Assembly (NCBI RefSeq): GCF_034422975.1
Contig: NZ_CP139873.1
Span: 2,740,935-2,804,934, forward strand
Source: Idiomarina sp. PL1-037
GTDB lineage: Bacteria > Pseudomonadota > Gammaproteobacteria > Enterobacterales > Alteromonadaceae
DNA length: 64,000 bases
Direction of reading: 5' to 3'
The notes under the pieces are model-generated. The model saw nothing but the letters and a program-made list of their open reading frames with translations, ran no database searches and had not been told where the DNA came from. The position numbers and the translations under genes were made by a program. Below, in pieces: positions 44,372 to 51,862 of the stretch (position 1 is its first letter; every line of letters begins with the position of its first letter).

Positions 44372-44400
44372 CTTGAAACCAAATTGAGCAGTACACATAT
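44372..44400 (+). promoter_or_regulatory. Sigma32 (heat-shock) type promoter of the hsp20 gene
   Basis: CTTGAAA at 44372-44378, a 15-base spacer, then CACATAT at 44394-44400. This fits the RpoH consensus CTTGAAA / CCCCATNT with normal spacing and places the transcript start near 44405-44408, just at the base of the first leader hairpin. Confidence 0.75.
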
Positions 44401-44404
44401 AGAC

Positions 44405-44500
44405 GTTAAGGCCGGTGTCTCTGAGAGAGCCGCCTTAACCGACACATGGTGTGTCACTTAATTAAACATTTTAAAGTTATTGCTTCAAAGGAGAATGACT
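44405..44500 (+). promoter_or_regulatory. ROSE-type RNA thermometer in the hsp20 leader
   Basis: Three consecutive hairpins fill the leader. (1) GTTAAGGC (44405-44412) pairs with GCCTTAAC (44432-44439) with more pairs inside. (2) GACACA (44441-44446) pairs with TGTGTC (44450-44455). (3) AGTTATTGCT (44475-44484) pairs with AGGAGAATGACT (44489-44500) across a 4-base loop. Hairpin 3 sequesters the ribosome site AGGAG (44489-44493), opposed by UUGCU (44480-44484), the UYGCU anti-ribosome motif that defines ROSE elements. Melting on heating would free the site. The structure is read by eye and not energy-calculated. Confidence 0.75.
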
Positions 44501-44974
44501 ATGGCAACTATCGACTTAAGCCCTCTATATCGTAGCAGTGTAGGTTTCGACCGTATGGCATCTTTGCTGGATTCGGCACTACGCTCAGATACTGGTGCAA
44601 CCGGATATCCTCCCTACAACATTGAACTGGTAGCAGAAAACCAGTACGCCATTACGCTGGCAGTTGCAGGTTTTGAAGAGGATGATCTGGAAATTGAAGT
44701 AGAGAACGGCGTGCTTCGTGTGACCGGCAAAAAAGCCGAAGAAAACGAAAAACGCGAGTATCTGCACCGCGGCATTGCAAACCGTGCCTTCGAGCGTAAG
44801 TTCAGCCTGGCTGAACACATTGAAGTCACCGGCGCAGCCTTAAAGAACGGTCTGTTAACGGTCGGCTTGGTGAAGAATATTCCTGAAGCCATGAAGCCGA
44901 AACGTATCAACATTGGCAGCTCAACTAAAGACCTGCTGGAAAATCGTTCCAAAAGTAAGGAAAGTGCTGCTTAA
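44501..44974 (+). CDS. ibpA: Small heat-shock protein, IbpA/Hsp20 family
   Basis: A 157-residue alpha-crystallin chaperone. The N-terminus IDLSPLYRSSVGFDRMASLLD matches E. coli IbpA, and the alpha-crystallin core (PPYNIELVAENQYAITLAVAGFEEDDLEIEVENGVLRVTGKK) and GLVKNIPEAMKPKRINI tail are typical. It binds denatured proteins in the cytosol and holds them for DnaK/ClpB. I use the ATG at 44501 because AGGAG stands 7 bases upstream; an ATG at 44495 would be only one base from it. The sigma32 promoter and thermometer leader precede it, and a terminator follows. Confidence 0.95.
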   Translation: MATIDLSPLYRSSVGFDRMASLLDSALRSDTGATGYPPYNIELVAENQYAITLAVAGFEEDDLEIEVENGVLRVTGKKAEENEKREYLHRGIANRAFERKFSLAEHIEVTGAALKNGLLTVGLVKNIPEAMKPKRINIGSSTKDLLENRSKSKESAA

Positions 44975-44992
44975 ACTTAAGCACTGGATGAG

Positions 44993-45018
44993 GGGCGGCA
45001 ATTAGCCGCCCTGTTTTT
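44993..45018 (+). terminator. Intrinsic terminator of ibpA, with the EAL gene stop codon in its loop
   Basis: GGGCGGC (44993-44999) / GCCGCCC (45005-45011), loop AATTA, followed by TGTTTTT. The loop contains the complement of the stop of the convergent EAL gene (45002-45004). The minus strand lacks a T run, so it acts for ibpA only. Confidence 0.85.
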
Positions 45019-47794
45019 CCTGACGTTGCCACTCTACTGGGTGCCCACAGACGAACCCCTGGATATAGTCTACGCCCAGCTGAGTGAGCTTAATACGCGC
45101 TTCGTCACTTTCCACGCCTACTGCACATACCTCAATATCAAGAACCTTAGCAATGCGCACACAGCTGGCGACCAGTTCCGCATCAACCGCATCTACCAGC
45201 ATGTCCTGCACCCAAAATCTATTAACCTTAATTTGCGTTAACGGTAACTGCCTCATAAGCCGGAACGAATTGAAGCCGGTACCAAACTGATCTAAAGCAG
45301 TACCTATGCCTAAATCCTTAAGCTCTCTGAACAGACGGTAAGTTTCATCAAAGTACTTGTCGGCGTCAGGCTCTGCCACCTCAAATACCAACTGTTCCGG
45401 CTGCAATATAGAATGCTTCAGGCTTTGCTCTATAAAGCGAATAAAGTCGACATCTTCGAGGCTTTGCGCGGACAAATTAATATGGCAGCGCCAGGTGCGA
45501 TTAGCGGCAAAGGGCTGTTCTTTAAAATGTTCAATAACTTCCCTGACCAGCCAGCGGTCAGCCTTACCCATAACGCCGGCATTAAGAGCTGCCCGTAAGA
45601 ACTGCTGCGGAGCAATAGCCTCGTCACTCTCGTTACCCGGCAGCCGTAGTAGTAACTCGAAGCAATGCTTATCTTCACTTTTTGCGGCACTGACCAGTGG
45701 TTGCGCAAACAACTGCCAGTTTTCTTCCCGTAGTGCCTTCTTCAGCCGCGCTTCCCACTCTTCCTCGGCTTGCCCAATCAAGCGTTTCTGATCGGCTTCG
45801 CTGTGCGAATGAACTCGATAGTCACCCTGCTGCATTGCCAGTTGCACGGCTTCCCGAGCCTGGCGCATGATCGTGCTGGCGGCCAGGCTTTCACCAAGAC
45901 TGTAAGCAATACCGGCGTGGCCTGTCAGCTGAAAAATACGTTTTTCACTACTAAAGCGAAACTCTCTGCAAACTTGCAGTAAACGATGTGCCTGGGCAAA
46001 CGCCGCTTGTTCATCTTCGTTCGTCAGCAACGCAACTTCTGCTTCACTTATGCGTGCGACACGTGCGCTTTTAGGTGCTTTTTGCTGCAACGATAATGTC
46101 AGTTGCAGTATGGCCTGATCGCGACCGTCAGCACCGGCTTGATCCGCAATAACCTGCAAACCATTAAGACGAATAATGGTAACGCTGGTTGTCTTTTTTC
46201 TATCCAGGCGAGATTGCAGCAGGCGTCGAAACTCGCGCACATTTAACAGACCCGTTAAGGCATCGTGGTGTGCCAGAAAGTTAAGATGAACTTCCGCTTC
46301 CATGCGTTTTGTTACATCAGCCATACGCCCGGTATTGTCAGGAAACAACTCAATATCTAGCCATACTTTACGACCATCAAGCCGCTCAATAGAAACCAGT
46401 TGGCGCTGCCCTTCAATGCTAAAACCTTTTGGCCAATGCGTCTGAATTTGCTTCAAAGAATGAGCTGACAAAATTTTTATCATTTGTCGGTTAACCTGTT
46501 TAATACTGCCGTCAGGGTTAACTCTGAACCAACCTTCTCCGGTTCGTTTTAAAATACGCCATAAACGCCGCCTTAAAATTTTTCGGTTACGTTTTAAATT
46601 GCTAATGCGCTGTACCAGGCGACTAAATCGATAGCGCTCTAGCGCCAGCAAAAACATGGTTGTGACTAACGTCAGGCCGCTGTACAACAATAACCCGGAA
46701 AGCCCTTCCCAAATTGGGTTATAGCGCGGTGAAACCAGCAGCCAGGCAGATATAATGGTCAGAACCATCAATACCGTTTGCCATTTATGACCCGCCACAG
46801 GTTGTTTCTGCAGGCTACGACCAATAACGACTCCTCCCCAGAGCAGTAGCGCATTAATTTGCCAGGATACAGAGGCCAACCGCCAGGGCTCGGACAACCA
46901 CGGCAGCAAAATGGTCAGCGCAATAGCCGCCATCATTACCGCATAACCAATACGGTTGAACCGGGAGAATTTGAAGCGAAAACGCGACCATTCCCATATA
47001 AACCAACTAAGAGCGAGAACCAGAAGCTGGCTGATATACACCTTCAGCTCCGCAGCAATGTCCGGCGAGTATGGCGTAAAATAGGTAATCCAGATGCCAC
47101 TGTGTGACAGCAGCGAAAGAGTAAAGGTTAATGTCAGGCCGCCAAAGGAAATTAACAGGCGGCTACCGAACAACCGCGCTGAAACAGCCGCTGCTAAAGC
47201 TAACAGAATAAGAATACCGGCGTTAACGCCCAAAGCGGTTTGTTGCTGCTGAAGGCGTAATTGCAAGTCGCCTGGCTGCCACAGACCTATAGACGGCATT
47301 TGTTCAGGCCATTGCTGCACCGACACCGCCAACCAGACAATTTTGTTGGCCGGTAAAGTTACGGGCAATACTTGCTCATGCGACAAGTATTCGCGCTGCA
47401 ACAACGGAGTGGAAAACCGGCTGATATTGCTGTTCTCGATTTGCCCATTTTTATCCAGTAAATAAACCCCAACTTGCTCCAGGTAAGGATCGCTAAAATG
47501 CAGGTGAAGAGTAAGCGGCGCGTTACTGCGATTAAACAGGGGAACTACACCCCAGACATTGGGTCGTTCACCGGCGTAGTTATGATCCTGCAGCTCCTCA
47601 GAGCTTAACCAGCGCTGCGGTTCATTAATAGCAATGCTCTCAACTTGCAGATTGGCGTTGACCACCCGGTAGTTGAGATGTTCATTCAGCATTAACCGCG
47701 AGCTTTGCGGAGAAACGGTCAGAGGGTCCTGAGCAAAAGCCGATGGTATCAGGGTTAACGCTAACAGTAGTGCGGCAAACCAATAGTTAAACAT
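45002..47794 (-). CDS. 7TM receptor with degenerate GGDEF and EAL domains
   Basis: About 930 residues: signal peptide, periplasmic 7TMR-DISM sensing domain (VWGVVPLFNRSNAPLTLHLHFSDPYLEQVGVYLLD), seven membrane helices (about 190-400), a coiled linker, then GGDEF and EAL domains. The GGDEF signature reads ISEAEVALL, so it cannot make c-di-GMP. In EAL the motif is ELLLRL instead of E-A/V-L-x-R, and the metal-binding DDFGTG reads ALDQFGTGFNSF with the second Asp replaced by Gln. The FEVAEPD and LTQIKVN blocks are altered too. It probably senses a ligand and acts by binding rather than catalysis. Start at 47794 (GGAG, 7-base spacing). Confidence 0.88.
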   Translation of the reverse strand: MFNYWFAALLLALTLIPSAFAQDPLTVSPQSSRLMLNEHLNYRVVNANLQVESIAINEPQRWLSSEELQDHNYAGERPNVWGVVPLFNRSNAPLTLHLHFSDPYLEQVGVYLLDKNGQIENSNISRFSTPLLQREYLSHEQVLPVTLPANKIVWLAVSVQQWPEQMPSIGLWQPGDLQLRLQQQQTALGVNAGILILLALAAAVSARLFGSRLLISFGGLTLTFTLSLLSHSGIWITYFTPYSPDIAAELKVYISQLLVLALSWFIWEWSRFRFKFSRFNRIGYAVMMAAIALTILLPWLSEPWRLASVSWQINALLLWGGVVIGRSLQKQPVAGHKWQTVLMVLTIISAWLLVSPRYNPIWEGLSGLLLYSGLTLVTTMFLLALERYRFSRLVQRISNLKRNRKILRRRLWRILKRTGEGWFRVNPDGSIKQVNRQMIKILSAHSLKQIQTHWPKGFSIEGQRQLVSIERLDGRKVWLDIELFPDNTGRMADVTKRMEAEVHLNFLAHHDALTGLLNVREFRRLLQSRLDRKKTTSVTIIRLNGLQVIADQAGADGRDQAILQLTLSLQQKAPKSARVARISEAEVALLTNEDEQAAFAQAHRLLQVCREFRFSSEKRIFQLTGHAGIAYSLGESLAASTIMRQAREAVQLAMQQGDYRVHSHSEADQKRLIGQAEEEWEARLKKALREENWQLFAQPLVSAAKSEDKHCFELLLRLPGNESDEAIAPQQFLRAALNAGVMGKADRWLVREVIEHFKEQPFAANRTWRCHINLSAQSLEDVDFIRFIEQSLKHSILQPEQLVFEVAEPDADKYFDETYRLFRELKDLGIGTALDQFGTGFNSFRLMRQLPLTQIKVNRFWVQDMLVDAVDAELVASCVRIAKVLDIEVCAVGVESDEARIKLTQLGVDYIQGFVCGHPVEWQRQEKQGG

Positions 47795-48047
47795 AACCAT
47801 ACTCCGCCAGGCGTGCTTCTACTGTAGCTTCGGGTTCTTCCAGAGCTTGTAACCAGACGGCATCACAAATTTCTGAATAAAACAGCAGCCAGTGCCGCTG
47901 GTTAATACTCAAACGCCAGCAAAACTGGTCTGCTGCCCATTCTTTTTCACGGACCGTAGCACCAATGCGCTCACAAAGTTCGTTTACCCAAAGCTCATGG
48001 TCAGCTTCCGGCGGTGTACTTTTTAGCGTAATGATGTTGTCTTCCAT
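47787..48047 (-). CDS. DUF3630 family protein
   Basis: An 86-residue acidic protein matching the DUF3630 type often found beside recQ in Alteromonadales and Vibrio relatives. Features: an N-terminal polar stretch, WVNELCERIGATVREKEWAAD, and the aromatic-rich block FCWRLSINQRHWLLFYSEICDAVWLQAL. No known function. It starts 9 bases after recQ and overlaps the EAL gene start by 8 bases, so it sits in one transcription unit between them. Confidence 0.75.
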   Translation of the reverse strand: MEDNIITLKSTPPEADHELWVNELCERIGATVREKEWAADQFCWRLSINQRHWLLFYSEICDAVWLQALEEPEATVEARLAEYGYV

Positions 48048-48056
48048 TATTATTCT

Positions 48057-49901
48057 TTACCCATTAAATAATTCTCGCTCGCTGGCACCGGACAAGAACG
48101 CTTCCACAGCCTGCATAAACTCATTGCCATAACGTGCCAGTTTAACTTCTCCAACACCATTGATTTCTAACATATCTTTGGCTGTTGTGGGGTAGTGCAC
48201 ACACATTTCCACCAGTGCAGCGTCGCTGAATACGACAAAGGGTGGCACCTGATCACGGTCAGCAATGTCTTTACGTAACTTGCGTAAACGCCGGAACAAA
48301 ATTTTATTATAGTCACCCCGATCAGTAATTCGGGTTTTGGTTGCGGTTAATTCTATTCGCGGCTTAGCCAGTTCCAGCGGCACTTCGCCTTTTAAAACAG
48401 GACGTGCGGCGTCAGTCAGTTGCAACGCCGCAAAACGCCGAATGTCCTGCAGAATAAGCCCCCGGTGAATGAGCTGTCGTAATACCGAAAACCAGTGCTC
48501 CTGGGTTTCCGATTTGCCTAAGCCGTACGTGCTAAGCTGATCGTGTCCCAGCTCAATAACACGCTGGGCTTTTGAGCCACGTAAAACCTCCACTACATGG
48601 TTGATACCAAACTGCTGACCTACGCGGTACACACAGCTCAATGCTTTTTGGGCGTCCTCCAGACCGTCGTAGCGCTGGGGTGGGTCCAGGCACAAATCGC
48701 AGTTTCCACATTCTTTATCGGAGTACTCATTAAAGTAGTTGAGCACAACCAGTCGTCGGCAAGTTTGCGCTTCAGCCATGGCCTGCATAGCTGAAAACTT
48801 TTGCGCCTCGACCAGACGCCGCTGCTCATTCTCCTGATCTTCTATCATTCGCCGTATCCACTGCGCATCACGTGGGTCATAAAGCATGACGGCCTCTGCT
48901 GGAAGGCCATCGCGCCCGGCACGCCCGGTTTCCTGATAGTAAGACTCAACACTACGGGGAATATCAAAATGAATAACAAAACGAATGTTGGGCTTATTAA
49001 TACCCATACCAAAGGCCACCGTCGCAACAACAACGTCTATGTCGTCACGCAGAAACTGGCGCAGGGTACTTTCCTTTATCTGGTGCTCAATACCGGCGTG
49101 GTAGGGTGCAGCACGCACCCCGGCTTGCTGCAGACTTTCCGACAGCTCTTCAGTTTTTTTGCGACTGCCGCAATAAATAATACCGGCGGCGCCTTTTTGC
49201 TTTTTAACGTAGTCACGAACCTGCTTCAGTGGCTTGTACTTTTCCTGCACTACGTAACGAATATTGGGCCGGTCGAACGAGCTGCGGTGCACCAAGGGTT
49301 CGCGCAGACACAGCCGTTCAATAATATCGTGCTGGGTAGCAGAGTCAGCGGTTGCCGTTAACGCCATAAAAGACACATTGGGCAAGTAATTACGCAGTAC
49401 TCCAAGTTTGCCGTATTCAGGCCGGAAGTCGTGCCCCCACTGGCTAATACAGTGCGCCTCGTCCACCGCAATAAAATTAAGCTTTAATGACTGCAGGCGT
49501 TCAATAAAAGACGGCTGTAAAACTCGCTCGGGACTCACATACAAGAGTTTAATGTCACCGTTCTGCAAACCTTGAAATGTTGCCATTGATTCCTGCGACG
49601 ACACACCCGAATGCAGGGTTGCCGCTGAAATATCCAGAGCTTTAAGCGCCTCGACCTGATCCTGCATTAACGACAGCAATGGCGAAATCACCAGAGTAAG
49701 GCCGTCACCGCAAATAGCCGGCAACTGATAGCATAGCGACTTACCGCCGCCGGTTGGCATCAGCACCAAAGAATCACGACCCTGCATAGCGGCCTGCATA
49801 ATATCCTGCTGGCCATCACGAAACTGGTGATAGCCAAAGGTAGATTCAAGCTGCTGCTTAAGCGGATCAAATTGTACTTTTTCGGCGGTACTGCTGTGCA
49901 T
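48057..49901 (-). CDS. recQ: ATP-dependent DNA helicase RecQ
   Basis: A 614-residue SF2 helicase of normal RecQ length. The helicase core has Walker A in LMPTGGGKSLCYQLPA, the DEAH box in AVDEAHCISQWGHDFRPEY, and motif VI SYYQETGRAGRDGLPAEA. The RecQ-Ct zinc module follows (CRRLVVLNYFNE, CGNCDLCLDPP), then a winged helix (GLGKSETQEHWFSVLRQLIHRG) and HRDC domain near the C-terminus. RecQ acts in the RecF repair pathway and in fork rescue. Divergent from yigI, it lies upstream of DUF3630. Confidence 0.97.
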   Translation of the reverse strand: MHSSTAEKVQFDPLKQQLESTFGYHQFRDGQQDIMQAAMQGRDSLVLMPTGGGKSLCYQLPAICGDGLTLVISPLLSLMQDQVEALKALDISAATLHSGVSSQESMATFQGLQNGDIKLLYVSPERVLQPSFIERLQSLKLNFIAVDEAHCISQWGHDFRPEYGKLGVLRNYLPNVSFMALTATADSATQHDIIERLCLREPLVHRSSFDRPNIRYVVQEKYKPLKQVRDYVKKQKGAAGIIYCGSRKKTEELSESLQQAGVRAAPYHAGIEHQIKESTLRQFLRDDIDVVVATVAFGMGINKPNIRFVIHFDIPRSVESYYQETGRAGRDGLPAEAVMLYDPRDAQWIRRMIEDQENEQRRLVEAQKFSAMQAMAEAQTCRRLVVLNYFNEYSDKECGNCDLCLDPPQRYDGLEDAQKALSCVYRVGQQFGINHVVEVLRGSKAQRVIELGHDQLSTYGLGKSETQEHWFSVLRQLIHRGLILQDIRRFAALQLTDAARPVLKGEVPLELAKPRIELTATKTRITDRGDYNKILFRRLRKLRKDIADRDQVPPFVVFSDAALVEMCVHYPTTAKDMLEINGVGEVKLARYGNEFMQAVEAFLSGASERELFNG

Positions 49902-49961
49902 GGTTATATTGACTTCCCGAGTAACATGCTCTTATTGTAAGCGTCCTGTCCGCTAATCACC

Positions 49962-50426
49962 ATGCCGAAAATGAATACACAAACAATACTGACAAAAGTT
50001 TCCGAGTTTATGAACACTCAGGTTCCGTTCCAGGCACTGCTTGGCCTGGAAATTACGGAGTTTAACCCTGCGCGTGGTGAAATTCGATTTAAATGGCAGG
50101 AGCAACTCATGGGTAATGTGCCACAGCGTATGCTGCATGGTGGGGTTACCGCTACTGCGCTGGATACCGCCGGGGGACTGGTCGCTATAGCCGGCATGGT
50201 CGACAGACTGGAGTCTCCTACTGAAGCTTATTTAATGGAGCGTCTTAGCCGTTGTGGTACTATTGACCTTCGGGTTGATTACCTTCGTCCAGGGCGCGGT
50301 ACCGAATTTATAGCCAGCGCAACCATCATCCGCTCAGGTAATAAAGTCGCGGTGGCACGGATGGAGTTGCACAACGAAGAAGGCACGCACATTGCGTTCG
50401 GAACCGGAACTTATCTGGTCGGCTAA
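49962..50426 (+). CDS. yigI: YigI-like hotdog-fold thioesterase
   Basis: A 154-residue hotdog-fold protein of the PaaI/4HBT group. The core shows GNVPQRMLHGGVTATALDTAGGLVAIAG with the catalytic-like HGG and Asp/Thr region, and IDLRVDYLRPGRGTEFIASATI, typical for acyl-CoA thioesterases. In E. coli yigI also neighbours rarD and recQ, which supports the name. It hydrolyses acyl-CoA; the physiological substrate is not established from sequence. An ATG at 49971 is a possible alternative start. Confidence 0.88.
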   Translation: MPKMNTQTILTKVSEFMNTQVPFQALLGLEITEFNPARGEIRFKWQEQLMGNVPQRMLHGGVTATALDTAGGLVAIAGMVDRLESPTEAYLMERLSRCGTIDLRVDYLRPGRGTEFIASATIIRSGNKVAVARMELHNEEGTHIAFGTGTYLVG

Positions 50427-50452
50427 CGCTGATAAAAAAGGATTCTAGAGAC

Positions 50453-51388
50453 ATGTCCGATGACGCCGTTCGGGCGCGGCAAGGCGTTTTCTTCGCACTT
50501 GCCGCCTATACTTTTTGGGGCATAGCACCGGTTTACTTCAAGCTGGTGAAACAAGTACCTGCGCTAGAAATACTCTCCCATCGAATTATTTGGGCATTTT
50601 TGATGGTGTTTGTACTAATAGTTGCCATGAAACGACTGGACCGCATTCTCCCTATACTAAAAAGCCGCAAATTGGTGCTGCGTTTAACCCTGGCAACCTG
50701 TCTGCTGGGTGGTAACTGGTTTTTGTTTATTTGGGCCGTCAACAGTAACCACATGTTAGATGCCAGCCTTGGCTACTACATTAACCCGCTATTGAATGTG
50801 GCTATCGGAATGGTGTTTTTTGCCGAACGTATGCGCCGCCTGCAATTAGTTGCCATTGGTATGGCCGTGGTGGGCGTTACCATCCAGATTGTTACCTTTG
50901 GCGCGGTACCCTGGGTGGCTTTGGCTTTAGCGTCCAGCTTTGCTATTTACGGCGCCATTCGCAAACGCCTGCCGGTCGATTCTATTAGCGGACTTTGGCT
51001 GGAAACCGCTATTCTATTCCCGGTAATGCTTATTTATCTATTGGTGTTTGCCGAATCAGCCAGTAGTGATTTAACCGCTAACCCGTGGACGTTAAACCTG
51101 TTACTCGTTGCCGCCGGGCTGGTCACAACCATTCCGCTACTGTGTTTTACCGCGGCGGCACAGCGCCTGCGCTACGCCACGCTGGGCTTTTTCCAGTATA
51201 TAGCTCCAACATTAATGTTTGCTTTGGCGGTAGTGGTTTACGGTGAGCCTTTAGAAGAAAGTAAGCTGGTCACTTTTATTATTATCTGGAGTGCGCTGGC
51301 ACTGTACAGTTTCGATTCCATTATACAGCGCCAGCGTGATCGTAAAGCGAAAAAGAAGCTAGCTTCAGCTGAGGCTGGCATCCATTGA
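50453..51388 (+). CDS. rarD: RarD, EamA-family transporter
   Basis: A 311-residue inner-membrane protein with ten predicted helices arranged as two EamA repeats. Characteristic parts: VFFALAAYTFWGIAPVYFKLVKQVPALEILSHRIIWAF, NHMLDASLGYYINPLLNVAIGMVFFAERM, and AAQRLRYATLGFFQYIAPTLMFALAVVVYGEP. RarD is associated with chloramphenicol sensitivity in Pseudomonas, but its substrate is unknown. It lies just after yigI on the same strand, and its 3' end overlaps the convergent osmC by 24 bases. Confidence 0.93.
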   Translation: MSDDAVRARQGVFFALAAYTFWGIAPVYFKLVKQVPALEILSHRIIWAFLMVFVLIVAMKRLDRILPILKSRKLVLRLTLATCLLGGNWFLFIWAVNSNHMLDASLGYYINPLLNVAIGMVFFAERMRRLQLVAIGMAVVGVTIQIVTFGAVPWVALALASSFAIYGAIRKRLPVDSISGLWLETAILFPVMLIYLLVFAESASSDLTANPWTLNLLLVAAGLVTTIPLLCFTAAAQRLRYATLGFFQYIAPTLMFALAVVVYGEPLEESKLVTFIIIWSALALYSFDSIIQRQRDRKAKKKLASAEAGIH

Positions 51389-51787
51389 GATCTCAGCCTT
51401 CAGCACTTTGCTGACAGGACAACCTTCTTTCGCTTTTTCAGCCAGTTTCTGGAATTTGTCTTCGTCAATATCCGGAATACTGGCTTTCACCGTCAGGTGA
51501 ATTTTAGCGATACTGAAGCCATCGCCATCTTCTTCTAACGACACTTCGGCTTTGGCATCAATACTGTCCGGCTCATAGCCAGATTCACCCAGCATTAACG
51601 AAAACGCCATGGCGTAGCAGCCTGCGTGCGCTGCCCCAAGAAGCTCTTCGGGGTTCGTACCCTTGCCATCTTCAAAGCGGCTCTTAAATGAGTATTGGGT
51701 GCTGTCTAAAACACCACTTGGCGTTGAAACAACGCCTGAACCTTCTTTTGTACTACCTTTCCACTGTGCATTTGCAGAGCGTTTCAT
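51365..51787 (-). CDS. osmC: OsmC-family peroxiredoxin
   Basis: A 140-residue OsmC protein. The two redox cysteines are present: Cys57 (AAHAGCYAM, the peroxidatic Cys) and Cys123 (EGCPVSKVL, the resolving Cys). These enzymes reduce organic hydroperoxides through a disulfide in the cytosol. GGAGG precedes the ATG. A perfect short palindrome (51814-51826) lies about 27 bases upstream. Its 3' end overlaps rarD by 24 bases, so the two mRNAs are antisense there. Confidence 0.93.
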   Translation of the reverse strand: MKRSANAQWKGSTKEGSGVVSTPSGVLDSTQYSFKSRFEDGKGTNPEELLGAAHAGCYAMAFSLMLGESGYEPDSIDAKAEVSLEEDGDGFSIAKIHLTVKASIPDIDEDKFQKLAEKAKEGCPVSKVLKAEISMDASLS

Positions 51788-51813
51788 ATAATGCCTCCGA
51801 CATTGTATGTATG

Positions 51814-51826
51814 TACCCTAAGGGTA
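51814..51826. promoter_or_regulatory. Short palindrome upstream of osmC
   Basis: TACCCTAAGGGTA is a perfect inverted repeat (TACCCT, A, AGGGTA) 27 bases before the osmC start. It may be an operator or part of the early transcript. No regulator can be named. Confidence 0.3.
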
Positions 51827-51862
51827 GTCGAAGAACGCGGTTTTTGATCACATCTTTACACT

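Noticed and set aside
44480..44500. Earlier starts for the heat-shock gene (TTG at 44480, ATG at 44495)
   Set aside because: The TTG would include the ribosome site and thermometer in the coding region, and the ATG at 44495 is one base from AGGAG; the ATG at 44501 fits spacing and homology.
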